Shown here piece by piece: positions 35,424-44,115 of a stretch of DNA of 64,000 nt (its first letter is position 1; each line of letters starts with the position of its first letter). The stretch is from Dehalococcoidia bacterium (GTDB lineage: Bacteria; Chloroflexota; Dehalococcoidia; Bin125): positions 108,496 to 172,495 of the forward strand of contig JAJEJC010000006.1 of assembly GCA_022828105.1 (NCBI GenBank), in the 5' to 3' direction. The notes under the pieces were generated by a model, which made no database searches, was not told the origin of the DNA, and saw only the letters and a list, made by a program, of their open reading frames with translations. Made by a program: the position numbers and the translations under genes.

Positions 35424-35951
35424 ATGACCACCGCAACCCAACTCGCACTGATCCCCTCGACGGACGACAACGAACGGCAGGCGCTGCTCGACGCCCTGCG
35501 CCGCAACCTCAGCCTCCTCAGCGAACTCGCAATCCGCTACGAGGTCGAGACCCGGCCCGAGCGCCCCGAGGACATGCCCATCATCTTCCGGCCCGAGACG
35601 GTCTACGACCTGCTGGGCGAGGAGATGAGCCGCCTCGCCCAGGAACAGTTCCGGGTGCTGCTGCTCGACCGCAAGAACAGGGTCGTCGGCCAGCGCACGC
35701 TCTACCAGGGCAATGCCTACTCCGCGCTGGTCCGCCCGGCCGAGGTCTTCCGGCCCGCCATCGTCGAGGCCGCGCCGCAGATCGTGGTGGTGCATAGCCA
35801 CCCGAGCGGCGACCCGGAGCCGAGCCGCGACGACATCAGGTTGACCAAGGACCTGGCCGAGGTGGGCCGGCTGCTCGCGATCGAGCTGCTCGACCACGTC
35901 GTGATCGGCGCGGACGGCTGGGTCTCGCTCAAGACCCAGGGTCTCTTCTAA
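35424..35951 (+). CDS. radC: RadC-like JAB/MPN domain protein
   Basis: 175 residues from ATG 35424 (CAAGGAG upstream). The JAMM zinc motif is complete: VVVHSHPSGDPEPSRDD, with RVLLLDRKNRVVG before it and LLDHVVIGADGWVSL after it. The N-terminal helix-hairpin-helix of chromosomal RadC is absent, as is usual for RadC proteins on plasmids and genomic islands. Its function is not settled; association with mobile DNA is typical. Confidence 0.9.
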   Translation: MTTATQLALIPSTDDNERQALLDALRRNLSLLSELAIRYEVETRPERPEDMPIIFRPETVYDLLGEEMSRLAQEQFRVLLLDRKNRVVGQRTLYQGNAYSALVRPAEVFRPAIVEAAPQIVVVHSHPSGDPEPSRDDIRLTKDLAEVGRLLAIELLDHVVIGADGWVSLKTQGLF

Positions 35952-35999
35952 CCGCCGCCTGAACTCTCCCTGTCCCCAATCCAACGAAAGGAACGAGCC

Positions 36000-36653
36000 A
36001 TGCTCGACAGCCCAACCACATCTCCTCCAGGAGACAACGACACCTCCAGCAACTTGTACACGATCACCGCGGGCGGCTTCTCCGCCACCTGCGACGCCTT
36101 CGCCTCCGACCCCGAAGAGAACCAGCTGTGGTTCGTCTCGATGGTCGGCGCCCAGACCTCGCTCAAGGCGCTCTGGGCGGCGCTGCTCAACTCGCCGCCC
36201 AGCCCCGCCTTCCTGATCAAGGGCGCCGCCGACGACGTGCACGAAGGCGGCTACGAGCGCTGCCAGATTCCCGAGGGCAGCATCGGCACCTGGAAGACGA
36301 AAATCGCGCGGTTGCCGCAAGCCGGCGCCTGGCACGCCATGGTGTTCACCCAGATGGCCGAGCTCTCGTTCGAGCGCGACGCTTTCCTCCTCTTGACCCC
36401 GGACGCCGATGAGGCGCCCGCCTTGCACTGGCGCTTCCTCAACCAGCGCACCGAGCTGCCGCTGCACCGCAGCTGGGCCGACTGGCTCTGGGAACAGGGA
36501 CTGGAGAGCGAGGCGATCCGGCCGCTCAAGTCCGCGGGCTTGAGCGCCTGGTCCTGCTACCACGCCCCGGACCAGTTGGAGATGGAACTCTCGGCTGCGG
36601 TCAAGTACGGCGCGCTCGGGCTGCCGCGCGAGCTGAACGGAGCGGCGGCATGA
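36000..36653 (+). CDS. Hypothetical protein of the element operon
   Basis: 217 residues; GAAAGGAACGAGCC precedes the ATG. It has a mixed alpha/beta composition with tryptophan-rich stretches (LHWRFLNQRTELPLHRSW, WLWEQGL) and no membrane segment or signal. No family recognised. The stop overlaps the next start (ATGA), tying it to the following small genes. Confidence 0.65.
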   Translation: MLDSPTTSPPGDNDTSSNLYTITAGGFSATCDAFASDPEENQLWFVSMVGAQTSLKALWAALLNSPPSPAFLIKGAADDVHEGGYERCQIPEGSIGTWKTKIARLPQAGAWHAMVFTQMAELSFERDAFLLLTPDADEAPALHWRFLNQRTELPLHRSWADWLWEQGLESEAIRPLKSAGLSAWSCYHAPDQLEMELSAAVKYGALGLPRELNGAAA

Positions 36654-36838
36654 GCGACCGATTCGTGACCGTCACGGTCGAGACCCGCGCCGGAGAGGAC
36701 GAGATCTGCGGTGAGGAAATCACCGCGATCTACAACTTCGACCTGGCCGAAGACGGACCTGAAATCGAGGGCAGCTTCCACGAGGACATCCACGACCACC
36801 TGCTGCACCTGCTGGAGCAGCACGGGGAGGACGACTAA
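36650..36838 (+). CDS. Small acidic protein 1
   Basis: 62 residues, strongly acidic (DRFVTVTVETRAGEDEI, then HEDIHDHLLHLLEQHGEDD). A short beta-rich start and an amphipathic helical end are visible. It overlaps both neighbours by a few bases. The next gene has the same pattern (beta start, then a helix with D-H-L-repeats), so the two are probably paralogues. A DNA-mimic or adaptor role is possible but unproven. Confidence 0.6.
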   Translation: MSDRFVTVTVETRAGEDEICGEEITAIYNFDLAEDGPEIEGSFHEDIHDHLLHLLEQHGEDD

Positions 36839-37023
36839 TGACCTCGCCCGCGGACGACAACGAGATCATCGTCACGGTTCGCCTGGGCATAGACGAGACG
36901 GCCCGCTGGTGGCTCCAACCCCAGCAGTCCTCGTGGCAGATCGCCCAGATCGCGGAAGACCTCGAAGACCACCTGATCGGCCTCGTCGAGGCCGACAACC
37001 AACGAAAGGAAGACACGGAATGA
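36838..37023 (+). CDS. Small acidic protein 2
   Basis: 61 residues with EIIVTVRLGIDETARWW followed by an acidic helix IAEDLEDHLIGLVEAD. Start and stop overlap both neighbours (A of the upstream TAA and ATGA downstream), so it is translationally coupled to the adenine methyltransferase. Resembles the preceding small protein in layout. Confidence 0.6.
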   Translation: MTSPADDNEIIVTVRLGIDETARWWLQPQQSSWQIAQIAEDLEDHLIGLVEADNQRKEDTE

Positions 37024-38051
37024 GACTCGCAGGCCAAGCCAGGGGAGGCTACTACCCCACCCCACCGCGCGTGCTCGACTACATCCGCACGCTGCTCGCG
37101 CCCTACCCCGTCTGGGGCCGGGCCAACCGCGGCAACGTGATCCGCCTGCTCGATCCCTGCTGCGGGCCGGGCGACGCCCTGCGCCAGCTGGCCGACTCGA
37201 TGGGGCGCGGCGCGCCGGTCGAGACCTACGGCGTGGAACTGCACACGGAGCGAGCCCAGCAGGCGGCGGAGCAACTCGACCACGTGTTGTCGAGCGACCT
37301 CTTCCGCTGCTCAATCGCCAACCGCACGTTCAATCTGCTCTGGCTCAACCCGCCCTACGACCACGACCAGGAGGACAAGCGGGTGGAGCACGCGTTCTTG
37401 ACCCATTGTTCCAGGTACCTGGAGCCGGGTGGCGTGTTGGTCTACATCATCCCGAGAGCGCAGATCGCGAGATCGGCGCGCTTCCTGACCACCAACTACG
37501 GCGAGGTCCAGGCCTGGGCCTTCCCCGAGCCCGAGGTCGAGCTGTTCGACCAGGTCGTGGTCCTGGGCGAGCGCAAGGAGCATCCCAGCCCCGACGCGCG
37601 GGCGATGAACGCACTGCTCGCGAGCATTGACGATCTCGCCCCGCTGCGCTCCGGCCTCAGGCCGGTCTACGACGTACGCCACTCGCCGCCCGGCGCGGCG
37701 ATGTTCACGACCCGCGTGATCGACTTCTCGAAGGCGGTCGCCGAGGCCCGCACGCGCGGCCTCTGGAGCCAGGACGAGATCACGGACGCGTTCTGGCCGC
37801 CCTCGGACCAGAGCACGCGCCCCTTGATGCCGCTTCGCAAGGGGCACCTGGCGATGCTCGTCGCGGCCGGCTTCCTCGACAACCTCGAACTGGAGACGCC
37901 GGAATCCCGGGTGCTGGTCAAGGGTCGCACCACCAAGGAAATGGTCCTGGTCCAGGAGGGCGAGACGCACGACGTCTACCGCGAGCAGCTCCAGACCAGC
38001 GTGGTCGCGCTCGACCTCGACTCGGGCCGGATCGAACGGATCGAGGCGTAG
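37020..38051 (+). CDS. N6-adenine DNA methyltransferase (plasmid/phage type)
   Basis: 343 residues from ATG 37020. It starts with QARGGYYPTPPRVLDYI, has motif I LLDPCCGPGDALRQLA, acidic TYGVELHTERAQ, the catalytic LLWLNPPYDHDQED, and YLEPGGVLVYIIPRAQI. The C-terminal domain (KGHLAMLVAAGFLDN) resembles DUF6094-type methyltransferases of plasmids. No cognate nuclease is adjacent, so it likely protects the element from host restriction or marks its DNA. It lies in one operon with the SNF2-like helicase. Confidence 0.8.
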   Translation: MRLAGQARGGYYPTPPRVLDYIRTLLAPYPVWGRANRGNVIRLLDPCCGPGDALRQLADSMGRGAPVETYGVELHTERAQQAAEQLDHVLSSDLFRCSIANRTFNLLWLNPPYDHDQEDKRVEHAFLTHCSRYLEPGGVLVYIIPRAQIARSARFLTTNYGEVQAWAFPEPEVELFDQVVVLGERKEHPSPDARAMNALLASIDDLAPLRSGLRPVYDVRHSPPGAAMFTTRVIDFSKAVAEARTRGLWSQDEITDAFWPPSDQSTRPLMPLRKGHLAMLVAAGFLDNLELETPESRVLVKGRTTKEMVLVQEGETHDVYREQLQTSVVALDLDSGRIERIEA

Positions 38052-38144
38052 CCGACCTGAACCAGACACCCCAAAGACCCCGGCGCGGCCGGGCGGACGC
38101 GCACAACCGACACCCACCGCCTACAACTGAAACGGAGACGGATC

Positions 38145-38486
38145 ATGCCCCGACTGAGAGTTCACTACACCTGCGACCACTGCAGCCACAGGTCGTCCGC
38201 CGAGTACTTCGACTACCAGTACCACGAGACCGAGGTCGTCCAGGCTCCCTGCGGCGGCTGCGGCTACATGACGCGGCACACGCCGCAGAACGCGGAACGG
38301 ATCGCCGACGAGGACCGCTCACCTGAGCAGCCGCCAAACCGGGCGACAAACCGGGCGACAAACCGAACGCGCACGCAGACCTGGCACCAGGTCGACCAGC
38401 ACGGCCTCACGCGCTGGGAATGCAGCCACTGCGGCACCATCGAGCAGTCGCTGGAGTTGCCCGACGCCTGCGATTGCGCCGACTGA
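38145..38486 (+). CDS. Double zinc-ribbon small protein
   Basis: 113 residues. Two cysteine clusters, YTCDHCSHRS with APCGGCGYM and WECSHCGTIEQ with DACDCAD, flank a low-complexity repeat (NRATNRATNRT). It is probably a nucleic acid or protein-binding zinc adaptor. No family recognised. Confidence 0.65.
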   Translation: MPRLRVHYTCDHCSHRSSAEYFDYQYHETEVVQAPCGGCGYMTRHTPQNAERIADEDRSPEQPPNRATNRATNRTRTQTWHQVDQHGLTRWECSHCGTIEQSLELPDACDCAD

Positions 38487-38550
38487 AACCAAGCGAGCGG
38501 GCGAGGGCTCACAGCCCTCGGCCGCTCTAGTCAGATTGAGGAAACCTGAC

Positions 38551-38817
38551 ATGACTCAGACTACCCAGTGCGGCTTCTGCCGCGAGTCCTACGAGGTCGA
38601 GGACCAGACCTACACCCCGGACGCCGAGGCCCTGCCGCTCAACCAGTGCGCGACCTGCGCGCGGCGGGAGGCCCGCGTCGGCCCCGAGCGCGAGTATCCG
38701 ATGTTCGACCAGCGGGCCCACGACCGCGTCCAGCTGTCCGACTGGCGGCCCGACGACCGGGTCGAACTGGTCGACTGGCAGCCCACTGACCTGGTCTGGC
38801 TGGCCCCCGGTGCCTGA
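38551..38817 (+). CDS. Small CxxC protein
   Basis: 88 residues from ATG 38551 (GAGGAAACCTGAC upstream). Two CxxC pairs, QCGFCRESY and CATCARRE, form a likely zinc ribbon. The tail has three repeats of a D(R/L)V-LxDW-P pattern (RVQLSDWRPDD, RVELVDWQPTD, LVWLAPGA). Function unknown. Confidence 0.6.
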   Translation: MTQTTQCGFCRESYEVEDQTYTPDAEALPLNQCATCARREARVGPEREYPMFDQRAHDRVQLSDWRPDDRVELVDWQPTDLVWLAPGA

Positions 38818-39001
38818 GTCCTCCTCCGGCCTACCGGACTTCAACGCCACCGTCACGATCGGCCAGGTGCTGACCGCGCTGTTCGAGCTCGAACAGCTCC
38901 ATCTCGACGACTGCGCCGACCGCGACTTCGCCCGCCTGCTCGCCGAGCATCTCGAGGCCGTCGCTCCTGAGCGGCAGCTGACGCTCGCGCTCGCCGCCTA
39001 G
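38810..39001 (+). CDS. Small helical protein
   Basis: 63 residues from a GTG overlapping the end of the preceding gene. Mostly alpha-helical, acidic (TIGQVLTALFELEQLHLDD, FARLLAEHLEAVAPE). Coupled translation supports it being real. No family recognised. Confidence 0.5.
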   Translation: MPESSSGLPDFNATVTIGQVLTALFELEQLHLDDCADRDFARLLAEHLEAVAPERQLTLALAA

Positions 39002-39059
39002 ACCACCAAGTCCGCCCGACCCGCCGCCCGTGCGGGTCGGGCTAGAACGGATCCTGACC

Positions 39060-39245
39060 ATGGACCCATGGAGCAATGAGAAGGGCTGCGAGATCTTCTT
39101 CGAGGAACTCGTCGCCATCGACGAACACGGCAACGAGACCGCCGGCCGCAGCTACAGCTGGTGGTGCCGCTGCGGTCTCAACCGAGACCAGTACGAGCAC
39201 TTGCCCGAGTGCGTCCGCGACGCCCGGGCCCACATCGAGGAGTAA
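39060..39245 (+). CDS. Small zinc-binding protein
   Basis: 61 residues (MDPWSNEKGCEIFFEELV). YSWWCRCGLNRDQYEHLPEC contains Cys, Cys, His and Cys that could form a zinc knuckle. It ends 8 bp before the helicase start. ATG 39060 is chosen; an upstream GTG at 39030 is possible. Confidence 0.5.
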   Translation: MDPWSNEKGCEIFFEELVAIDEHGNETAGRSYSWWCRCGLNRDQYEHLPECVRDARAHIEE

Positions 39246-39253
39246 CCGACCCC

Positions 39254-41614
39254 GTGAACCTCTCAGAGTTCATCGATACCTACCGCGAGGCGATCACCAG
39301 GCGGATCGTCCACAGCTACCCACCCCGCTACCGCCCGGCCGAGGACGAGCGCCCGATGCCGCAGCTCAAGCGCCGGCCGATGGGCGCCCAGGAGACCGCG
39401 ATCCGCGGCGCCGCGCTGAGCCTGACCGAGCAGCGCGGCACGACCGTGGTCGGCGAGATGGGCGTCGGCAAGACGTTCATCGGCATCGCCGCCGCCCAGC
39501 TGGGCGGATTCAAGCGCGTGCTCGTGCTCTGCCCGCCCCACCTGGTCGGCAAGTGGAAGCGCGAGATCGAGGAGACGCTGCCCCAGGTCCGCACGGCGAT
39601 CGCGGACAGCATCACCGACCTCGAGGCGCTGCGCCATCAGGAGGGTGCCGGACCCCAATACGTGGTCATGTCCCACTCGCGGGCCAAGCTGGGCCACCGC
39701 TTCCGTCCCGCCTACTGGATGCGGCGGCTGAAGGACGAGGACGGCCATCCGGTGCGCGACGCGGAGACCGGCGATTTCGTCATGACCCCGGCCTGCCCCG
39801 ACTGCACGGCGCAGATCGTGGACCCGGAAGGCGTCCCCGTTTCGCACAAGCAGTTGGACCGCAAGAGGCACAACTGCCCAAAGTGCGGGACGCCCCTCTG
39901 GACGGCCGAGGCTAAGCCCGTGCAGCCCGTGCAGACCGACTACAACGCGGGGCTGATGGCTCGCCGGACTCCCGGCCAGGGGCCGCGCAAGTACCCCCTG
40001 GCCGACTACGTCAAGAACCACATGCGCGGCTACTTCGACCTGCTGATTGTGGACGAGGTGCATGAACACAAGGGGAGAGGCTCGGCTCAGGGCCTCTCGG
40101 CCGGCATCCTGGCCGACGCCTGCGGCAAGTCGCTGGCCCTGAGTGGAACCTTGATGGGAGGCTATGCGAGTACGCTCTTCCACCTGCTCTACCGCTTCTC
40201 GCCGGAGATCCGCTCCGAGTTCGGCCGTTCCGAGGAGAGCAAGTGGGTCCAGCGTTACGGCTTCCTCGAACAGTCGGTGCGCCACGACCGCGACCTTGAC
40301 GAGCCGACCGAGGACGGTTCCGTCTCGCGCCGCAAGAGCTACCGCAACCAGACGAAGGAGCGGACGGGTCTCGCGCCGGGGGCGCTGTTCCACATTATCG
40401 GCCACTCGCTCTTCCTCAAGCTCTCCGACGTGGCTTCGGGCCTGCCGCCCTACGAGGAGCAGATCCAGGTCGCCCGGCTGGACGACGAGCCCAACCTGCA
40501 CGGCTTCTCGCAGGCCTCCGCCTACCAGCATCTCGCGCTCCAGCTCAAGCGGGCGCTGCTGGTCGCGCTGGAACGCGGCTCGCAGCGGCTGCTCTCGACC
40601 TACCTGCAATCGCTCCTCGCCTATCCCGAGGGCTGCACCCGGGGCGAGACCGTCTTCGATCCCGACTCGGGCGAGGTGATCGTGCAGCTGCCGCCCCTGG
40701 ACGAGGAGCGCGTCTACCCGAAGGAGCAGCAGCTGATCGACCTGGTCGCGCAGGAGCGGCTGGCCGGTCGCCGGGTGCTGGTCTACGCGACCCACACCGG
40801 CACGCGCGACATCACCGGGCGGCTCTCGGCCATGCTGGAGCGGCACGGCTTCCGCGCGGCCGTGATGAAGGCCGACCGGGTCGAACCGAAGCAGCGCGAG
40901 GCCTGGGTCGCCCAGCGGGTCGAGGAGGGCATCGACGTCCTGATCTGCCACCCGCGGCTGGTCCAGACCGGACTCGACCTGATCGCCTTCGAAACCGTGT
41001 GTTGGTATGAAACGGACTACAGCGTCTACACCATGCGCCAGGCCTCGCGCCGCAGCTGGCGGATCGGTCAGACCCGGCCGGTCAAGGTCGTGTTCATGGC
41101 CTACCGCTCGACGCTGCAGGCCGACGCGCTCAAGCTCGTCGCGCAGAAGCTGCAGTCCTCGCTCGCCGTCGAGGGCGAGCTGCCCGAGGACGGACTGGCC
41201 GGCTACGGCGACACCGGCGACGACCTGATGATGGCTCTGGCCCGCAAGCTGGTCGCTGGGGAGACCGACGATGCGCCGGTCGAGGACATCTTCCGGCAGG
41301 CGCAGGAGATCGCGGCCCAGGCCGACCAGCTGCTGGTCGACGCCGATTGGGAACGTTTGGAGCCGCAACCGGCGCCGATCGTCGCGCTGCCCTCGGGCAC
41401 CGAGCCGGCGGCCGGCGCGCTCGTGCCCTGCGGCGGGCATCACTCCTCGGAGCCCCAGGAACAGACCAGTCTGTTCAGCTGGGCCGAGTTCCTGGCGGAC
41501 CAGCCCGAAGCGACCATGCCTCGAGGACGCAACTCGCGCCCGACTGGACCGTCGCTGTTCGACTGGGCGCTGGAACGCGAGCAGGAGTCCGGATTCGCCG
41601 CCGCCGGGGGCTGA
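39254..41614 (+). CDS. SNF2-like superfamily 2 helicase with zinc insertion
   Basis: 786 residues from a GTG. Motif I is VVGEMGVGKTFIGIAAA, Ia LVLCPPHLVGKWKREIE, motif II LLIVDEVHEH (DEVH), motif III ALSGTLMGGYA, and in lobe 2 DVLICHPRLVQTGLDL, YETDYSVYTMRQASRR and SWRIGQTRPVKVVFM (motif VI). A zinc-ribbon insertion (ACPDCTAQI ... NCPKCGTPLW) lies between motifs Ia and II. The tail is acidic and disordered. Last gene of the operon, followed by a strong terminator. Likely a DNA translocase working with the methyltransferase or recombination proteins. Confidence 0.88.
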   Translation: MNLSEFIDTYREAITRRIVHSYPPRYRPAEDERPMPQLKRRPMGAQETAIRGAALSLTEQRGTTVVGEMGVGKTFIGIAAAQLGGFKRVLVLCPPHLVGKWKREIEETLPQVRTAIADSITDLEALRHQEGAGPQYVVMSHSRAKLGHRFRPAYWMRRLKDEDGHPVRDAETGDFVMTPACPDCTAQIVDPEGVPVSHKQLDRKRHNCPKCGTPLWTAEAKPVQPVQTDYNAGLMARRTPGQGPRKYPLADYVKNHMRGYFDLLIVDEVHEHKGRGSAQGLSAGILADACGKSLALSGTLMGGYASTLFHLLYRFSPEIRSEFGRSEESKWVQRYGFLEQSVRHDRDLDEPTEDGSVSRRKSYRNQTKERTGLAPGALFHIIGHSLFLKLSDVASGLPPYEEQIQVARLDDEPNLHGFSQASAYQHLALQLKRALLVALERGSQRLLSTYLQSLLAYPEGCTRGETVFDPDSGEVIVQLPPLDEERVYPKEQQLIDLVAQERLAGRRVLVYATHTGTRDITGRLSAMLERHGFRAAVMKADRVEPKQREAWVAQRVEEGIDVLICHPRLVQTGLDLIAFETVCWYETDYSVYTMRQASRRSWRIGQTRPVKVVFMAYRSTLQADALKLVAQKLQSSLAVEGELPEDGLAGYGDTGDDLMMALARKLVAGETDDAPVEDIFRQAQEIAAQADQLLVDADWERLEPQPAPIVALPSGTEPAAGALVPCGGHHSSEPQEQTSLFSWAEFLADQPEATMPRGRNSRPTGPSLFDWALEREQESGFAAAGG

Positions 41615-41630
41615 GCGGCCCGCGCCGACG

Positions 41631-41665
41631 GGGGAGGTCATCGTCCAATCGACGATGACCTCCCC
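41631..41665 (+). terminator. Strong rho-independent terminator of the plus-strand module
   Basis: A perfect 15 bp stem, GGGGAGGTCATCGTC with GACGATGACCTCCCC, around a 5 nt loop CAATC, 16 bp after the helicase stop. A weak T-rich stretch (TTGTTTTC) follows about 15 bp later. Confidence 0.8.
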
Positions 41666-41782
41666 ACAGCCTCTGTGTAGTTGTTTTCTGCGTTTAACGT
41701 AATACCAAGTGCGCATCCCGGCCGCCCACAATGGTTAGGTTCGAGCTGTCGAGGCCGCCATGCGGAGGAGGTTCAGCGCCGG

Positions 41783-41815
41783 CCGTGATCGGCGCAGAAC
41801 TTCCGCCGATCACGG
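41783..41815. other. Perfect 12 bp hairpin in intergenic DNA
   Basis: CCGTGATCGGCG and CGCCGATCACGG are perfect arms with a 9 nt loop, in the 41.67-41.97 kb gap between the terminator and the next gene. No T-run on either side. It could be a structured RNA, a bidirectional terminator or an operator. Short reading frames around it have no support. Confidence 0.5.
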
Positions 41816-41973
41816 AGCCGCCCGGCGGCTTCACAACGATGGTGGATCGGTGCGTCGCCTGGGTCCGGTTGCCGGACTCCGAGCACGAACGGGGGCGGCG
41901 GCCGAAGACCGGGTGATGCAGCTGGTGGTAGCGTAGGCTCGGGCCAATGCGCCAGGGACGAAAGTGAGACGGC

Positions 41974-42447
41974 ATGACTCGCGCCAGGCTGCGGCGGGGA
42001 GCGCGGAAACGCGCAGAGGCGGGCGAACTCGCGGAGCGCCGGGCCAGACGCGTGTTAGCGCGCAGCCTGCCGCCGGCCTGTGCCGAACGGCCCGAAGGGA
42101 GCGACCCCTGCCGGCACACCTGGGGCGAGCCCGTTGCCCTCAGCTTCGCCGTGGGCGACCAGACCGTGATCGTGGTCTGCGAGACGTGCGGGGGATTCGT
42201 GCGGCGCTGCCGCAGATGCGGCCGGTTTCACCTCGTCGATCGGGGACCCGGCGGCGAGCGCTCGATGCCCTGGTGGGTCACCGAGTCGTGGCTCAAGGAG
42301 CACGCCTGCGCCCGCAGAGATCTCACCGATGCGCCCATTCCGTTCGTGTGGATGCCCGGCGTCGGCGAGCCCCCGGCGTTCAACCTCGCCTCCTACCGCG
42401 CGATCGAAGATGAGCCGGGACGCTACGAGCTGGAGTGGTTCAGCTAA
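41974..42447 (+). CDS. Zinc-ribbon protein of unknown function
   Basis: 157 residues. A basic Arg/Ala-rich N-terminus (RLRRGARKRAEAGELAERRA) is followed by a four-cysteine cluster (VVCETCGGFVRRCRRCGRF) with extra Cys and His (SDPCRHTWGE), and a Trp-rich C-terminal part (MPWWVTESWLKEHAC). AAAGTGAGA upstream gives a weak ribosome binding site. No family recognised. Confidence 0.55.
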   Translation: MTRARLRRGARKRAEAGELAERRARRVLARSLPPACAERPEGSDPCRHTWGEPVALSFAVGDQTVIVVCETCGGFVRRCRRCGRFHLVDRGPGGERSMPWWVTESWLKEHACARRDLTDAPIPFVWMPGVGEPPAFNLASYRAIEDEPGRYELEWFS

Positions 42448-42479
42448 CGTTGACGCCGCCGCTCCAGGTGATGAGGCTG

Positions 42480-43228
42480 ACTGGGCTGTCGGGGATCGGG
42501 CTCGCACGGAGCAACACCGCCGACCCGGCAACGGAGGGCGCGGTGGTGGAGCCAGGCCGTCTGCTGGAACATCGCCAAGCGGAATCAGCCTCGACGCGAA
42601 CCCGTCGCCGCCCCGGAGACCGAACTGAAGGACCGGAGCGGGCGCCTGGACAAGGCCCTGGAACTGGTGGAACAACAGCTGAGGTCGCTGGCGGGCCAAC
42701 TGCTAGCCCTGAGCTCGCGGCTGGATGCAAGGTGGGAGCGCCGCCTCCAACCGAGGGCGCATCCGCAACTGGTCGCGCTCGAACCGGCCGGGGGGCGACC
42801 CCGAAGTCTATGGCGCTGCGCTGCCCGCGGTGGCCGCCGGACGTCGGGCGCTGCATGCGGTGGACGAGGCACCGCACCGGTTGGGCCGGCTCAATGCTCG
42901 GGAACGCCAGCTGCGGCTCGAGGTCCAGTTGATCGACGACCGGCGGCTGACCCTGCCGCCGGCCGACGCCTCCTGGGACAACGTGCGCCGGGCGACCGAG
43001 CTGCGCTTGCGCTTGAGGAGTCTTGACCGTGTGCGCCGCCAGCGTTTGTGGGTGTTTCCGCTGCACTACACCGGGCGCATCTTGAGTCTGGGGATGTGGG
43101 GCCGCGGGCCGACGCTGGAACAGCAACTGCAGCGCGAACTCGAGGCGCGCCAGGCCGAACTGCTTCGGCCGGTGACTGAGCCTCGGGAAGGCCAGGGCGG
43201 GGGAGGCGTCGCAGCAAATGCGGACTGA
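42480..43228 (+). pseudogene. Decayed copy 2 of the LGLWGR coiled-coil family
   Basis: Pieces of the family occur in shifted frames: RLDKALELVEQQLRSLAGQ, DPEVYGAALPAVAA in place of the YGAAxExV core, RQLRLEVQLIDDRRLTLPPAD, NVRRATELRLRLRSLD and the tail HYTGRILSLGMWGRGP, followed by an extra coiled coil LEQQLQRELEARQAELLRP. The N-terminal HTH is not recognisable. Frameshifts near 42700-42850 break it. Confidence 0.65.
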
Positions 43229-43360
43229 CCTGGTGCACATGGAAGCCTGGCCAGGCAGGTGCAACTCGGGTCGGCCTCGCCTTGCGCTTCGCGAACCTCG
43301 CGGACGCGGGGTGGGTGCGGTGGCGATTGACTGTGAGCATCGTCTGCTGGAGCATCGCCA

Positions 43361-43388
43361 ACCGGCATCAACCGGCATCAACCGGCAC
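43361..43388. repeat. Short tandem 10 bp repeat
   Basis: ACCGGCATCA occurs twice in full and a third time as ACCGGCAC in direct tandem. Too short for a CRISPR array or an iteron set. It lies in non-coding DNA after the decayed coiled-coil gene. Confidence 0.5.
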
Positions 43389-43549
43389 CCGGCGCTGCCG
43401 CGATGACGGGTATAGACGTGGCGTTGCTTCGGGAGGTCGGGGCGTTCCAACGGAGATAGCCGCAAGGTCGGGCTGGGGCCCGAGGTCATACCACCCGCAC
43501 ACTCGGGCCACGGGCTGGCACAAGGCTCTCTATCAGCAGTGAACGATCG

Positions 43550-44115
43550 CTGCCGATGGTCGCAAGGGTCTCGGAGCGGGTGGAGATGGAGTGGTTCAGA
43601 CAGCGCAGCCCGGTCAGCTGGGTCGATGGGGTCGAGATCGCGGTCGGCGGGATCGTCACGATCGCCGTCGCCCGCGTCGTCCCGCGAACTGACCCTGATA
43701 AGCCGTTCATCGTCGTCTCGCTGTACGGGCGCGGGATGTAACCCCACTTTTCCACCCGCAGCAGGCCGAGGGTCGGCCATTCGGACGGCTCGGCGCAGCG
43801 GGTCACTTTGGACCCGCAAGTCGGTTCTGGCGACGCCGCCCCGGCCACCCAGCAGAGCATCAAGGCCGGTGATCAGAACATGTCCTACGGCGCCATTCTG
43901 ATCGATCCGCCGTCGCTGGAGGTGCGCAACGATATGGTGTTTGAGCGCTTCGCAGCGCTCGGGCTGGAACTGGTAGAGCCGTAGTCTCCCGATGGTCGAC
44001 GAGCAGCGCCGACACCGGCAGGACGGCCATTCGACATCCGCAAGGAGCCGGTCCCCAGCACACCCGGCCAGTGGCGTGAGGCGGCCCAACGCCAGTTCGA
44101 CGACGAGTTACCCGC
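43550..44115 (+). pseudogene. Decayed endonuclease/exonuclease/phosphatase-like gene
   Basis: Plus-strand fragments in changing frames: SPVSWVDGVEIAVGGIVTIA, DPDKPFIVVSLYGRGM, then stops, IKAGDQNMSYGAILID (matching the usual GDLN block), VFERFAALGLELVEP, and later RQFDDELPA in place of QLDYVFAS. Order and spacing match endonuclease/exonuclease/phosphatase proteins, but catalytic residues are lost and there are several stops. Confidence 0.45.

Noticed and set aside
39263..41731. An 822-residue open frame on the minus strand opposite the helicase
   Set aside because: The plus strand carries all SF2 helicase motifs; the antisense frame has no motif and typical mirror composition.
41731..41916. 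A 61-residue plus-strand frame over the intergenic hairpin
   Set aside because: It has no ribosome binding site and its length is explained by high GC; the hairpin explains the local sequence better.
43361..43388. Direct 10 bp repeats as a CRISPR array
   Set aside because: Repeats are adjacent without spacers and far too short; no cas genes are present.
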